From assembly GCF_000348925.1 (NCBI RefSeq), contig NZ_AODQ01000005.1:1-64000 (forward strand): a stretch of DNA of 64,000 bases, written 5' to 3'. The translations under genes were made by a program, and so were the position numbers. Position 1 is the first letter of the stretch; every line of letters starts with the position of its first letter. Below the pieces are notes generated by a model that saw nothing but the letters and a program-made list of their open reading frames with translations, was not told where the DNA came from and made no database searches. Below, piece by piece: positions 42,352 to 51,880 of the stretch. Source of the DNA: Cesiribacter andamanensis AMV16 (GTDB lineage Bacteria; Bacteroidota; Bacteroidia; Cytophagales; Cyclobacteriaceae).

Positions 42352-43074
42352 TTACAGCAGGTCGCTTAGGCTTTTTACGCCTATCTGTTTGCTTACCGTA
42401 AAGCCTTCGCCATAGGTAACGCCTATGGACTGTCCCCATTCCCTGGCCCTGGACTCAATGAATTTCATAAAGCGGTCGGACGAGATAAAGGTCTCAGGCT
42501 CCTTGCTGTTGGGATCGTGGAACTGGGACCCAAAGGCCCGGATGGAGGCCATCTTGGTCTCCCAGTGATCGGTAATGTCCACCACCACATCGGGCTGTAT
42601 GTAATTGCTCTGGATGTAGTGGAACAGCTGGCGTGGGCGCCACTCCTGCTGCAGGGTACCCTCAAGACGGGTCTCAACCCGGCGCAGGCCGGAAAGAAAA
42701 AAGGCTTCCTTCACCAGTTGCGCAGCCCGGCCATGGTCGGGGTGGCGGTCATCTACGGCATTGGCCAGCACAATATCGGGCTGGTACTGGCGGATCTTGG
42801 CCACAAGCTGCAGGATATGCTCCTCATCTACCTTGAAAAATCCATCGCGCATGCCCAGGTTATCCCGCACGCTCAGCCCCAGCACCCTGGCAGAGGCTTC
42901 GGCTTCCTGAAGGCGTAATTCGGCAGTGCCACGGGTGCCAAGCTCGCCCTGGGTAAAGTCTACAAAGCCTACTTTTTTACCCGCCGCTACCATAGCAGCA
43001 ACTGTACCGCTGCAGCACAGCTCGGCATCATCCGGGTGGGCAGAAAGTACGAGGATGTCTAGTTTTTGTATCAT
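42352..43074 (-). CDS. bshB1: Bacillithiol biosynthesis deacetylase BshB1
   Basis: A 240-residue LmbE-type zinc hydrolase. The zinc motif AHPDDAELCCSG is at residues 12-23 and the second His comes from DRHPDHGRA (about residue 110). BshB1 removes the acetyl group from N-acetylglucosaminyl-malate in the bacillithiol pathway. FTQGELGTRGT and GMRDGFF are family blocks. It lies in an operon with an M23 peptidase (3 nt gap) and thioredoxin reductase, a thiol-redox setting. Confidence 0.93.
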   Translation of the reverse strand: MIQKLDILVLSAHPDDAELCCSGTVAAMVAAGKKVGFVDFTQGELGTRGTAELRLQEAEASARVLGLSVRDNLGMRDGFFKVDEEHILQLVAKIRQYQPDIVLANAVDDRHPDHGRAAQLVKEAFFLSGLRRVETRLEGTLQQEWRPRQLFHYIQSNYIQPDVVVDITDHWETKMASIRAFGSQFHDPNSKEPETFISSDRFMKFIESRAREWGQSIGVTYGEGFTVSKQIGVKSLSDLL

Positions 43075-43077
43075 GCC

Positions 43078-44127
43078 TTAGTGAACGCGCAGTCGCTGAC
43101 CGACCTTTAGTACTGAATTTTTCCGGAGCCCGTTAAGCCGCATCAGGGTATTGACCGGTACGCCATACCGGCGGCTGATCCCTGAGAGTGTATCGCCTGA
43201 GCGTACCCGGTGATAAACGATCTTTTTGGCTTCCTTCAGATAGGAAAAGCTAGCCGATGATACCACAATGGATTCGGCCCGCAGGTTGTTTGCCGAAAAA
43301 TCGTAGATCTCAGCAGGATTCAGGGCTGAGCCCAGGTAGCGGGTTTCAAAGTGCAGGTGAGGCCCCGAGCTACGGCCGGTATTGCCCCCCAACCCTATTA
43401 CATTGCCTGCTTTTACTTCATCGCCCACCTCTACCAATTGCTTGCTCAGGTGGCCATAGAGAGTTTCCAGGCCGTTTTTGTGGCGCACTACAATGTAGTT
43501 TCCATAGCCGCTGGGGTCGTATTTGCGAATGCGGATGATGCCATCAAACACGGTGCGGACAGAGTCCCCTATATTCAGGCGCACATCGGTACCATAATGC
43601 CAGCGAGGAGTGCGGAAGCCAAAATCGGATGTAACATGCATATGATCCAGCGGTGGCGACCATAATTCATGCGGTTTTTCGTACAGCAGCAGCGATACCG
43701 TATCGGAAAAGCTTTTTACATCAATATTATAGGGGTTGATGTTGCGGCTGTCCCAGACAGCATAATACTCATGCAGGGTAATCCACTCTTTGTTGATGAG
43801 CAGCTGCTCTGATACCTCCACCAGGTTGGCTGGGTCGGGGCCTACAGCTGTGGTATCTTCCGCCACAATGGAAAGCTCCTTTTTGAGGTCTTTCTGCTTG
43901 AAATCTGCCGGAGGGGTCTGCGCTTTTTCCGGCCTGGCCGGTGGCAGCACCGCACTACTATCCTGTACTTGAGCCGGAAGCGTATCCGGCTCCACGATCA
44001 CCATTTCTGGTTCCCGTACCCTGAAAATATCCCTGAATCCCCCCTTCTTGCGCTTTTGCGCTTCTGCCTCTAGCCCCCCTATCAGATGAATGAACAGGAC
44101 GAGGAGTAGTACCCCTAGTTGTTTCAC
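43078..44127 (-). CDS. M23 metallopeptidase with LysM domain
   Basis: This 349-residue cell-wall hydrolase starts with GTG at 44127, overlapping the trxB stop by 1 nt. Residues 1-24 make a signal or membrane segment (LGVLLLVLFIHLIGG). A Pro-rich, acidic linker follows. The peptidase M23 domain is at about 170-270, with WHYGTD (first zinc His and Asp) and GPHLHFETRY (HxH). The LysM domain (about 300-347, VRSGDTLSGISRRYGVP) binds peptidoglycan. It should cut peptide crosslinks of the wall in the periplasm. Confidence 0.93.
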   Translation of the reverse strand: MKQLGVLLLVLFIHLIGGLEAEAQKRKKGGFRDIFRVREPEMVIVEPDTLPAQVQDSSAVLPPARPEKAQTPPADFKQKDLKKELSIVAEDTTAVGPDPANLVEVSEQLLINKEWITLHEYYAVWDSRNINPYNIDVKSFSDTVSLLLYEKPHELWSPPLDHMHVTSDFGFRTPRWHYGTDVRLNIGDSVRTVFDGIIRIRKYDPSGYGNYIVVRHKNGLETLYGHLSKQLVEVGDEVKAGNVIGLGGNTGRSSGPHLHFETRYLGSALNPAEIYDFSANNLRAESIVVSSASFSYLKEAKKIVYHRVRSGDTLSGISRRYGVPVNTLMRLNGLRKNSVLKVGQRLRVH

Positions 44128-45071
44128 TATGCTATTTCTATTTCTTTGCTGGCTAAAAAGCGTTCTGCATCCAGAGCCGCCATACATCCGGTGCCGGCTG
44201 CCGTCACTGCCTGCCGGTAGGTGAAGTCCTGGGCATCGCCTGCCGCAAATACCCCCTCTACATTGGTCTTGGTTGTTCCGGGAACGGTCAGGATATAGCC
44301 TGCTTCATTCAGGCTCAGAAAATCCTTAAAGATATCGGTATTGGGCTTATGGCCAATGGCTACAAAAAAGCCCTTCACCGGAATGTCCTGCGTAAGACGG
44401 GTCTGATTGTTGATGACCCGAACGGCCTCTACCTCCTGCTCGCCCAGGATCTCTACGGTTTCGGTATGCCAGAGTACTTCTATGTTTTTGGTATTAAGCA
44501 CCCGCTGCTGCATGATGCGGGAGGCCCGCATCTCATCCCGGCGCACCAGCATATAGACTTTGTTGCACAGCTTGCTCAGGTAGGTGGCTTCTTCGGCTGC
44601 GGTATCGCCGCCGCCTACTACCATCACATCCATGCCCCGGTAGAAGTAGCCATCGCATACGGCACAGGCCGATACACCCATGCCGTTGAGCCGCTGCTCG
44701 CCCGGCAGGCCCAGCCATTTGGCCGAGGCGCCTGTGCAGATGATCACCGACTCGGCAATCAGCTCTTTTTCATCATCGATGATCACTTTGTGCGGGTAGC
44801 TGCTAAAGTCTACTTTAGTGGCCAGGCCGGTGCGTACATCGGTGCCAAAGCGTTCGGCCTGCTGCTGCAGATCAATCATCATCTGCGGGCCGTTGATGCC
44901 CTGCGGGTAACCCGGAAAGTTCTCTACATCGTTGGTAATGGTCAGCTGTCCGCCAGGCTGATCGCCCATGTACATGACGGGTTTCATGCCCGCACGGGCT
45001 GCATATATGGCTGCTGTATAGCCTGCAGGGCCGGAGCCCAGGATGAGTACTTTAATATGTTCCTGTGTCAT
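44127..45071 (-). CDS. trxB: Thioredoxin-disulfide reductase
   Basis: A 314-residue flavoprotein. FAD-binding GSGPAGYTAAIYAA is at 12-25, the redox-active CAVC at C136/C139, NADPH-binding GGGDTAAEEA at about 155 and the second FAD motif GVFAAGDAQD at about 275. It transfers electrons from NADPH to thioredoxin. First gene of the trxB-M23-bshB1 operon, with a terminator between its upstream region and the rpoD gene. Confidence 0.95.
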   Translation of the reverse strand: MTQEHIKVLILGSGPAGYTAAIYAARAGMKPVMYMGDQPGGQLTITNDVENFPGYPQGINGPQMMIDLQQQAERFGTDVRTGLATKVDFSSYPHKVIIDDEKELIAESVIICTGASAKWLGLPGEQRLNGMGVSACAVCDGYFYRGMDVMVVGGGDTAAEEATYLSKLCNKVYMLVRRDEMRASRIMQQRVLNTKNIEVLWHTETVEILGEQEVEAVRVINNQTRLTQDIPVKGFFVAIGHKPNTDIFKDFLSLNEAGYILTVPGTTKTNVEGVFAAGDAQDFTYRQAVTAAGTGCMAALDAERFLASKEIEIA

Positions 45072-45126
45072 GGCTGATTCTTATGCTTAAACTCCCAACA
45101 GGCTGTAAAATTATAGGTAATTACAT

Positions 45127-45154
45127 AAAAAAAGGCCTCCTGCGAGACCTTTTT
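45127..45154 (-). terminator. Terminator downstream of rpoD
   Basis: AAAAAGGTCTCG pairs with GAGGCCTTTTTTT on the minus strand, 22 nt after the rpoD stop, and isolates rpoD from trxB. Confidence 0.85.
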
Positions 45155-45176
45155 AAAAATTTTAAGCCTTTCTTAA

Positions 45177-46040
45177 TTACCCCAGATAGGGTTTCAGTGC
45201 TTTGCTGCGGCTGGTGTGGCGCAGGCGGCGTATTGCCTTTTCCTTGATCTGGCGCACACGTTCCCGGGTAAGGTTGAACTTTTCGCCGATCTCTTCCAGG
45301 GTCATGCTATGCTCACCGTTGAGCCCAAAATAAAGGGCTATTACGTCGGCCTCGCGCTGGGTAAGGGTAGAAAGCGCCCGTTGTACTTCGCGACGCAGCG
45401 AGTCGTTCATCAGCTCGGCATCGGGAGTTTCTTCGGAGTCGTTCTCCAGCACATCCAGCAGGCTGTTTTCCTCGCCCTGCACAAAAGGTGCATCCATGGA
45501 TACATGGCGGCCCGAGATGCGCATGGTGTCTACCACCTCGTTGGTTGAAACCTCCAGACTTTCGGCCAGTTCTTCGGGAGAAGGCTCGCGCTCGTATTTT
45601 TGCTCAAGTTCCGAGAAGGTCTTGGAGATCTTGTTGAGGGAGCCTACACGGTTAAGGGGAAGGCGTACAATACGGGACTGCTCGGCCAGGGCCTGCAGAA
45701 TGGACTGACGGATCCACCATACCGCATACGAAATGAATTTGAAGCCGCGGGTTTCGTCGAAGCGTTGGGCTGCCTTGATCAATCCCAGATTACCCTCATT
45801 GATGAGGTCTCCCAGCGATAAGCCCTGGTTTTGGTACTGCTTGGCTACCGATACCACAAAACGAAGGTTGGCTTTGGTCAGCTTCTCCAGTGCCATTTGG
45901 TCTCCCTGGCGGATGCGCTTGGCCAATTCCACTTCTTCATCGGGTGTCAGCAAGTCTACCTTACCAATCTCCTGCAGATACTTATCCAGCGACTGGCTCT
46001 CGCGGTTGGTAATCTGTTTGCTGATCTTAAGCTGTCTCAT
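45177..46040 (-). CDS. rpoD: Primary sigma factor RpoD
   Basis: A 287-residue group-1 sigma factor, of the short Bacteroidota type without a long region 1. Region 1.2 is [20 protein letters not shown], region 2 contains [20 protein letters not shown] and [15 protein letters not shown] (2.4), region 3 is [16 protein letters not shown], region 4.2 is [22 protein letters not shown]. It directs most transcription through the TAnnTTTG boxes seen in the window. Confidence 0.96.
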   Translation of the reverse strand: MRQLKISKQITNRESQSLDKYLQEIGKVDLLTPDEEVELAKRIRQGDQMALEKLTKANLRFVVSVAKQYQNQGLSLGDLINEGNLGLIKAAQRFDETRGFKFISYAVWWIRQSILQALAEQSRIVRLPLNRVGSLNKISKTFSELEQKYEREPSPEELAESLEVSTNEVVDTMRISGRHVSMDAPFVQGEENSLLDVLENDSEETPDAELMNDSLRREVQRALSTLTQREADVIALYFGLNGEHSMTLEEIGEKFNLTRERVRQIKEKAIRRLRHTSRSKALKPYLG

Positions 46041-46102
46041 TCAGTAAAGTCTAGTTATAAGCGGTTCGTTTATTACTCTCTAGCGGCACGTTTTCGTAAC
46101 AG

Positions 46103-46132
46103 CAGGGGCCAAAGCTAAAGTTCCGGCCCCTG
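46103..46132 (-). terminator. Hairpin downstream of pnp
   Basis: CAGGGGCC pairs with GGCCCCTG around a 14-nt loop. The T run that follows is weak, so this may also be an RNA-processing or stabilising hairpin. Confidence 0.55.
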
Positions 46133-46155
46133 TTTGTTATCCTGTAATAAAGTTA

Positions 46156-48354
46156 TTAAGACTCCTGGCGATTGTTACGGGGTGGGCGGCCTTCTGCAGC
46201 CCCATTTCCCGACTCTTTGCGCTCAGGCTTAGGCAGTAACACTTTTCTGGAAAGGCGATATTTACCGGTTTTGCGATCAATTTCAATCAGCTTCACCGTA
46301 ATGTCCTCCCCTTGTTCAAGCACGCCTTCCATGGTTTCCAGACGCTCCCACTTGATCTCGGAGATGTGCAGCAGACCGTCTTTGCCTGGCATGAACTCTA
46401 CAAAGGCGCCAAAGGGCATGATCGATTTCACTTTACCTTCGTACACCTCACCTACTTCGGGCACAGCGGCAATGTTGGCAATGCGTACACGGGCGGCTTC
46501 AGTAGCCTCGCCCTCGGCGCCAAAGATGCTCACTACCCCTACATCGCCTTTTTCTTCGATGATGATGGTGGCACCGGTTTCGCGCTGGATCTCCTGGATC
46601 ACTTTACCACCTGGTCCGATCACTGCGCCAATCATATCTTTCGGTATGGTCAGTACCACAAAGCGTGGTGCATGCGGCTTGAACTCGGCACGGGCCTCGG
46701 CCAGGGTTTCCTGCATCTTGCCCAGAATGTGCAGGCGGCCTTCGCGGGCCTGCAGCAGCGCCTGGCGCAGAATGTCAAACGAAAGTCCATCCACTTTAAT
46801 GTCCATCTGGCAGGCAGTAATGCCCTCGGCCGTTCCGGTTACTTTAAAGTCCATATCGCCCAGATGATCCTCATCACCCAGAATATCGCTCAAAATGGCA
46901 TAGCGGCCAGTCTCGGCATCGGAGATCATGCCCATGGCAATGCCCGATACGGGAGACTTGATCTTGACACCGGCATCCATCAGCGCCAGTGCGCCGGCGC
47001 ATACGGTGGCCATGGAAGAAGAACCGTTGCTTTCCAGAATGTCAGACACAATCCGGATAGTATAGGGGTTCTCGTCATGGGCCGGAATTACGGCCTTAAG
47101 GGCACGCAGGGCCAGGTTGCCATGGCCTACTTCCCGGCGGCCGGGGCCACGGTTGGGCTTCACCTCACCGGTAGAGAAACCAGGGAAGTTATAGTGCAGA
47201 ATGAATTTGTGCGAACCCACCTGCATGGCGCTGTCGATGAGCTGCTCATCCAGTTTGGTACCCAGGGTTACGGTGGTAAGTGACTGGGTTTCGCCACGGG
47301 TAAAGAGGGCCGATCCGTGGGCGGCAGGCAGGTAGTCTACCTCGCTCCAGATCTGGCGGATCTCGTCGTAGCGGCGGCCATCCACACGCTTGCCGGCGTC
47401 CAGGGTAAAATCACGCGAGGCTTTCCAGTGCATTTCGCTGAAATAGCGGTTGGCCATGGGCTTGTGCACGGTGCTGTCTTCGGGCAGGCTGTTAAAGAAC
47501 TCGTCTTTAATGGCCTTGTATTTTTCTTTGCGGATATTCTTGTTGTCAGAGATATCGGCAATGGCATCGTAAATGCGCTTGTAGTACGTATCGTAGAGGT
47601 GCTGCTTAAGGGCAGGGTCGTTATCCTCGTGGTTGTAGGTGCGCTTCTGGGTTTTACCGGCGGCTTCCATCAGTTCCAGCTGCACCTGGCACTGCTGTTT
47701 GATGGCGGCATGTGCGGCGGCAATGGCCTCCAGCATATCATCTTCCGAAACTTCTTTGGACTCGCCCTCTACCATCAGGATGTTATCCAGGGTACCGGCT
47801 ACAATCAGGTCCAGAACGGCGGCTTCGCGCTGTGTAGAGGTAGGGTTGATCAGGTACTGACCCTCCAGCTTGATCACCCGTACTTCAGAAATGGGTCCGT
47901 TAAAGGGAATATCCGATACGGCCAGTGCTGCAGAAGCGGCCAGGGCGGCCAGGGCATCGGGCAGTGCGTTTTTATCGGCTGAAATCAGGTTAATGTTAAT
48001 CTGAGTATCGGCATGATAGTCATCGGAGAACATGGGGCGGATGGCCCGGTCTACCAGACGGCTGATGAGGATCTCGTGGTCGGACAGGCGACCTTCACGC
48101 TTCAGAAAACCGCCGGGAATACGGCCGGCAGAGGCAAATTTCTCCTGATAATCTACAGAAAGGGGCAGAAAATCAACATCAGGCTTGGCCTCGAGTGCGG
48201 AAACAACAGTAGCCAGCAGCATGGTATTGCCCATACGTACCACTACAGCGCCATCGGCCTGCCGGGCAAGCTTTCCGGTTTCGATTGTTATCTCGCGCCC
48301 ATCCTCGAGCCGGAAAGACTTGGTAATTACATTAGGTTGCATAGAAATAGACAA
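46156..48354 (-). CDS. pnp: Polyribonucleotide nucleotidyltransferase (PNPase)
   Basis: A 732-residue 3'-5' phosphorolytic exoribonuclease. It has two RNase PH domains (about 20-160 and 320-555; [17 protein letters not shown] and [12 protein letters not shown]), a linker helical domain, a KH domain (about 575-620, [13 protein letters not shown]) and an S1 domain (about 635-700, [19 protein letters not shown]). A low-complexity tail rich in Arg, Gly and Asn ends it. It lies directly downstream of rpsO, as in most bacteria. ATG 48342 (MQPNVI) is an alternative start. Confidence 0.95.
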   Translation of the reverse strand: MSISMQPNVITKSFRLEDGREITIETGKLARQADGAVVVRMGNTMLLATVVSALEAKPDVDFLPLSVDYQEKFASAGRIPGGFLKREGRLSDHEILISRLVDRAIRPMFSDDYHADTQININLISADKNALPDALAALAASAALAVSDIPFNGPISEVRVIKLEGQYLINPTSTQREAAVLDLIVAGTLDNILMVEGESKEVSEDDMLEAIAAAHAAIKQQCQVQLELMEAAGKTQKRTYNHEDNDPALKQHLYDTYYKRIYDAIADISDNKNIRKEKYKAIKDEFFNSLPEDSTVHKPMANRYFSEMHWKASRDFTLDAGKRVDGRRYDEIRQIWSEVDYLPAAHGSALFTRGETQSLTTVTLGTKLDEQLIDSAMQVGSHKFILHYNFPGFSTGEVKPNRGPGRREVGHGNLALRALKAVIPAHDENPYTIRIVSDILESNGSSSMATVCAGALALMDAGVKIKSPVSGIAMGMISDAETGRYAILSDILGDEDHLGDMDFKVTGTAEGITACQMDIKVDGLSFDILRQALLQAREGRLHILGKMQETLAEARAEFKPHAPRFVVLTIPKDMIGAVIGPGGKVIQEIQRETGATIIIEEKGDVGVVSIFGAEGEATEAARVRIANIAAVPEVGEVYEGKVKSIMPFGAFVEFMPGKDGLLHISEIKWERLETMEGVLEQGEDITVKLIEIDRKTGKYRLSRKVLLPKPERKESGNGAAEGRPPRNNRQES

Positions 48355-48422
48355 AGTGGACTCTAAATTAAAAAACGCACGGAACGTTTTTGTTTAAGAA
48401 AAAAGGAGGGATTAAAAATAAA

Positions 48423-48454
48423 GAAAAGAGGGAAGCACGGGGCCCCCTCTTTTC
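48423..48454 (-). terminator. Hairpin between rpsO and pnp
   Basis: GAAAAGAGGG pairs with CCCTCTTTTC with a GC-rich loop, followed by T residues on the minus strand. It may attenuate pnp or be an RNase site as in the classical rpsO-pnp junction. Confidence 0.7.
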
Positions 48455-48463
48455 GGTATGAAC

Positions 48464-48737
48464 TTATTTACGGAGGTTCAGGTCTGCCAGAACTGCTCTG
48501 TAACGCTCATGTCACGGTCGTGCAGATAGTTCAGCAGTCTTCTGCGCTTACCTACCAGTTTCAGCAGGCCCAGGCGTGTGCTGTGGTCTTGCTTGTGTGC
48601 CTTGAGGTGCTCGGTCAGGTGGTTGATGCGGAAGGTAAACAAGGAGATCTGCGATTCTGCTGAACCGGTATCCTGCTTTGCCTTCGACCGACCATGATTC
48701 TCGAATAGCTCTTGCTTTTCTCTTTCGTTAAATACAT
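48464..48737 (-). CDS. rpsO: 30S ribosomal protein S15, frame-disrupted by two 1-nt deletions
   Basis: The gene runs from ATG at 48737 to TAA at 48464-48466 and is 274 nt long, two short of 92 codons. Read in three frames it gives MYLTKEK, then [20 protein letters not shown] and [17 protein letters not shown], then [19 protein letters not shown], then [14 protein letters not shown], a complete S15. One base is missing after GAGAAAA (plus strand near 48717-48720) and one G near 48509. S15 binds 16S rRNA and should be needed for growth. Two independent breaks in a conserved essential gene are best explained as consensus errors, so the protein is likely made normally. Confidence 0.85.
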
Positions 48738-48774
48738 GCTTAGTCGAATTAGTAAATTGTTAAAAAACCAGATG

Positions 48775-48802
48775 CAAAGGTAATAGAATTGCCCGGAATT
48801 TG
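48775..48802 (-). promoter_or_regulatory. Promoter of rpsO
   Basis: On the minus strand TACCTTTG (48775-48782) fits TAnnTTTG and a TTG triplet lies about 19-20 nt upstream of it (near 48802-48804). The start point would be near 48768, about 30 nt before the ATG. Confidence 0.55.
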
Positions 48803-48818
48803 CAACTCCTCCACCCCC

Positions 48819-50534
48819 CTAGCGCCTGCGCCAGCCAAAGGCTTTGCTGAGCACTTCGGGCCGGCGCACTTTCTCGCCAATGGCCGAGCGGAACTTGGCA
48901 ATCATCACATTGTAAAAGTCGGACTCAAACAGGCGGGCATCGTTGCGGGCCTGCCGCAGAAAGAACAAGCCAAAGGGCAGCAGGATCAGGTTGGCCGACC
49001 AGATGCCCAGCTCCGGGCTTACTATGCCCTCCCGGGCCCACTTCTCGCCAAACATGGTCAGCACATAGTAGATGATAAAGAAGGCAATGGACACAATCAC
49101 CGGCACCCCCAGCCCGCCCCGCTTGATGATGGCCCCCAGCGGAGCCCCGATCAGGAACATCACCAGGCAGGCAACGGCCTGGGCCCATTTCTTATGGATC
49201 TCAATGTGCCACTGAAAGATCTGCCGCTGCAGGTCATTGGCCCTGCCGCCGTATACCTCATAATTGTTCTTTACATAGCGTACCTGCCCAACGGCCGAGC
49301 GGTAAACATCCAGCATGGGCTGTTTTTTGGCAAACTGGGCTTCGGATTTTCGCAGCAGGGCGGTATCAGCCAGGGAATAGGCATAAACCGTTTCCTTCAC
49401 CACACGCCGCTTGCTATAGTCTTCTATCTGCTGGGTGCCGTTACTTTCCAGCGCCGATAGCTGACTGGGGGGCAACAGTTGCTCGGTGGGTGAAATGCCC
49501 GCATAACCCGCCGAGGGGGGCAGGCTATCGCGCTGGGCCTCCAGTGCCCGCAGACGCTCCCGGTTCAGGGAATCTACCACCTTGTACTGCTGCTCCAGGC
49601 CGGCCGGAAAAGGCACTTTGGTATTGTTTACATAGGGGTTGTAGGTGCGGGCATTCTGGTAAATGGCATAGCGGGCTTCTACGATCTTGTTCTCCATGGA
49701 GTCAATATCGAACCGCAGCTGGCCAATGTTCTTCATGATCTTGTTGCTGGCAAAATACTCCTGCGGGGTGGAGTTCATGCCAAAGGATTCCAGGCTAAAG
49801 ATGAGTTTGGTGCTGTGAAACTCATTGCGCATGAATTCCGCCGGCTTGTTGTTAGCAAAAGAGCCGGGCTGGTCGGCTTTGGGCTCTGAATAGCTATACC
49901 CTTTATACATCTCCAGCATCAGGTACTTATCATTGCCAAAAGAATACATACGCCCGCTGTCGGCCAGGATCACATCCGTATTGCCCTTACCCTTGGTGTG
50001 GTCATAGATGATCACCCCCTTTAAGGAGACATCATCGGGATATTTCTTGGTAACCTTAATGCTGTAGTTGGGGATACCATTGTAAAATGACCCTTCCTTG
50101 AGCGAAAGGGAGGGCTTGGTCTGGCGGATGTCATACAGCAGGCTATAGGCCTTCAGGTTTACCTTTGGCACAATGCGATCATTGTTATAGAAGGCAAAGG
50201 CGGTAAGAAAAAGGGTAAACACAAAGATGGGCAGCAAGGTGCGCACCAGGGAGATGCCTGAGCTCTTGATGGCCGTCAGCTCAAAGTGTTCTCCCAGGTT
50301 ACCAAAGGTCATGAGGCTGGACAGCAGCACCGCCAGCGGCAGCGCCAGGGTGGTCATGGTAACGCTAAAGAAAAAAAGCAGCTCGGCATAGACCAGGGGC
50401 CCCAATCCTTTTCCGATGATCTCATCAAAATACTTCAGCAGATACTGCATCAGCAGAATGAAAACCACCACCAGAAAAGTGAGAACAAACGGGCCCAGAA
50501 ATGCCTTTATGATCAGTTTATCGAGTTTCTTCAT
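48819..50534 (-). CDS. LptF/LptG family permease (YjgP/YjgQ)
   Basis: A 571-residue inner-membrane protein. Three helices occur at the N terminus (about 11-115, LIIKAFLGPFVLTFLVVVF, LPLAVLLSSLMTFGNLGE, TLLPIFVFTLFL) and three at the C terminus (about 430-540). A large periplasmic beta-rich domain with a coiled coil lies between. LptF/LptG work with LptB and LptC to extract lipopolysaccharide from the inner membrane for transport. The central domain is longer than in E. coli LptF (about 366 residues), as is usual in Bacteroidota. F or G cannot be decided from sequence alone. Confidence 0.88.
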   Translation of the reverse strand: MKKLDKLIIKAFLGPFVLTFLVVVFILLMQYLLKYFDEIIGKGLGPLVYAELLFFFSVTMTTLALPLAVLLSSLMTFGNLGEHFELTAIKSSGISLVRTLLPIFVFTLFLTAFAFYNNDRIVPKVNLKAYSLLYDIRQTKPSLSLKEGSFYNGIPNYSIKVTKKYPDDVSLKGVIIYDHTKGKGNTDVILADSGRMYSFGNDKYLMLEMYKGYSYSEPKADQPGSFANNKPAEFMRNEFHSTKLIFSLESFGMNSTPQEYFASNKIMKNIGQLRFDIDSMENKIVEARYAIYQNARTYNPYVNNTKVPFPAGLEQQYKVVDSLNRERLRALEAQRDSLPPSAGYAGISPTEQLLPPSQLSALESNGTQQIEDYSKRRVVKETVYAYSLADTALLRKSEAQFAKKQPMLDVYRSAVGQVRYVKNNYEVYGGRANDLQRQIFQWHIEIHKKWAQAVACLVMFLIGAPLGAIIKRGGLGVPVIVSIAFFIIYYVLTMFGEKWAREGIVSPELGIWSANLILLPFGLFFLRQARNDARLFESDFYNVMIAKFRSAIGEKVRRPEVLSKAFGWRRR

Positions 50535-50596
50535 AGGGCTTCGGCAAAGAAACGCAAAAATGGTGCAGAAAAATCTATCTGCTGCCGGTTTTTTGC

Positions 50597-51001
50597 CTAG
50601 CCTCCGACCATTTCCCGCAAAAGCCCCACCAGGCCATCCCAGATCTCGCGCAGCTCTTCCGGATCCATTTCATCAGAGGAGCATTCTTTTATGCGCAGAA
50701 AGGTAGAATCGGTGAAATCGTTTTTCTCCAGATGAAACTCCAGAAAATCAAGGTCCCCTCCTTCGGTCTTATGGCCGTTCTCCGGCAGGTACTCAAAGCG
50801 AATGAACTGGTCCCGGCGGGTGGCGGCTATACGGGCCCGGTGCACCTCGCCGTCTACATGAAAATTGAAGTTCTTGTCATAATCGATGGTCACATTTTCG
50901 GCAAACCACTGGGACAAGCCACCGGCGGTATTTAGGTAGGGGTACAAGATCCGCTGGGAGGCATTGATCTCATATTCGTGCTCAAAGCAATTTTTAGCCA
51001 T
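50597..51001 (-). CDS. START/SRPBCC-like domain protein
   Basis: A 134-residue protein counted from MAKNCFEHEYEINAS; the start at 51064 adds 21 residues unlike the family. The fold resembles AHSA1/START-like proteins: the first strand EHEYEINASQRILYPYLN, WFAENVTI, FRFEYLPENG-type strand and a final helix ELREIWDGLVGLLREMV. A hydrophobic cavity for a lipid or other ligand is expected. Function unknown. It is cotranscribed after or independently of the permease (62 nt gap). Confidence 0.75.
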   Translation of the reverse strand: MAKNCFEHEYEINASQRILYPYLNTAGGLSQWFAENVTIDYDKNFNFHVDGEVHRARIAATRRDQFIRFEYLPENGHKTEGGDLDFLEFHLEKNDFTDSTFLRIKECSSDEMDPEELREIWDGLVGLLREMVGG

Positions 51002-51107
51002 AGGAAAAAGGGGAAAGAATTGGCTGCCCATCAATATAGGAAGATTTGTGTAGCCCTGCAACAAATTTTTTTAGCCTGTGAGTATGGAAAAACCGTTTGA
51101 GTCTTTA

Positions 51108-51115
51108 TATATTTG
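51108..51115 (+). promoter_or_regulatory. -7 box upstream of tRNA-Met
   Basis: TATATTTG matches TAnnTTTG, 115 nt before the tRNA. A TTTG at 51096-51099 is too close to be the -33, so only the -7 box is claimed. Confidence 0.4.
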
Positions 51116-51230
51116 CACTCCCATTTGAGGGAAACGGGTTTAATACGCTGTTCAAGTTTCAGCTCTACCCTTCTCCCAGTGGCCAGGGCACTTAGTCCTT
51201 GGCACCTTTTGGGCAACCGAAAAAACCTTT

Positions 51231-51304
51231 GGCGAGGTAGCTCAGTCGGTTAGAGCGCAGGATTCATAACCCTGAGGTCACGAGTTCAACTCTCGTCCTC
51301 GCTA
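51231..51304 (+). tRNA. tRNA-Met (anticodon CAT)
   Basis: A 74-nt cloverleaf: acceptor GGCGAGG/CCTCGCT, D arm with GTCGGTTA, anticodon loop TTCATAA, and T arm CGAGTTCAACTCTCG. The acceptor pair 1-72 is G-T and the top pair of the anticodon stem is A-C. It looks like an elongator Met tRNA; the initiator type would have three G-C pairs in the anticodon stem. CCA is not encoded. Confidence 0.92.
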
Positions 51305-51310
51305 CACTTT

Positions 51311-51338
51311 AAGCCTCTGCTTTGCAGGGGCTTTTTTT
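51311..51338 (+). terminator. Terminator after tRNA-Met
   Basis: AAGCCTCTGC pairs with GCAGGGGCTT and seven T follow. The same sequence follows the second, broken copy at 51465-51492. Confidence 0.9.
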
Positions 51339-51379
51339 ATTATGTTACTAGGAAGAGTAACAGATCTATGAAAGGTGCC

Positions 51380-51494
51380 GCTCAGTCGATTAGAGCGCAG
51401 GATTCATAACCCTGAGGTCACGAGTTCAACCGCGCGGCGGACCGTTCTCGTCCTCGCTACACTTTAAGCCTCTGCTTTGCAGGGGCTTTTTTTA
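51380..51494 (+). pseudogene. Broken tandem copy of tRNA-Met
   Basis: This stretch repeats 51240-51340 with one substitution (CGAT for CGGT) and a 15-nt insertion CGCGCGGCGGACCGT at 51431-51445 inside the T arm. The first nine bases of the tRNA, and thus the 5' acceptor strand, are replaced by unrelated sequence. It cannot form the acceptor stem. The duplicated terminator is intact. Confidence 0.85.
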
Positions 51495-51497
51495 TGC

Positions 51498-51836
51498 TCA
51501 TCTCTTCCACTTCAGCCAATCACCCCCCTCTACCAGCGGCATGTTGTTAATGTTACCTTTATACTGGTAGATCCAGTACGCTTCCTTCTGTAAATACACC
51601 CGCTCATACTCCTCCCCTTCATAGGCATCAAGGGCTGGCCAAAGCACTTCAGGGACGTTTACCAAATCTCCCAGAATCCTCCCCCCTGCTGCCAGAACGG
51701 CGACCGGATACCAGCCGGCGCTGTAGAGCCTGAAGCCCTCCAGCCAAACCCCTTCTGCCATCACCTTTCCTCCCTTAAGCAGGTGATGCGAAATACCCCC
51801 TTTGCGCAGGGTGCCGTATACGAAAAGTTGGTGCAT
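51498..51836 (-). CDS. Gamma-glutamylcyclotransferase-like protein
   Basis: A 112-residue AIG2/GGCT-fold protein. The substrate loop YGTLRKGG at residues 6-13 is typical, and a Glu in LDAYEGEEYERVYL is the expected general base position. Such enzymes cyclise gamma-glutamyl amino acids or amines to 5-oxoproline. It is divergent from the amidohydrolase gene, whose start region it touches. Confidence 0.85.
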   Translation of the reverse strand: MHQLFVYGTLRKGGISHHLLKGGKVMAEGVWLEGFRLYSAGWYPVAVLAAGGRILGDLVNVPEVLWPALDAYEGEEYERVYLQKEAYWIYQYKGNINNMPLVEGGDWLKWKR

Positions 51837-51880
51837 TGCTTAAATCTGTCTTATCTTTCCCGCAAGATCAACTCCCATCC

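Noticed and set aside
48509-48720. Programmed frameshifting in rpsO
   Set aside because: Two shifts at sites without slippery motifs in a gene of 91 residues have no precedent that I know of; missing bases fit better.
51380-51494. A second working tRNA-Met
   Set aside because: The 5' acceptor strand is absent and 15 nt interrupt the T arm.
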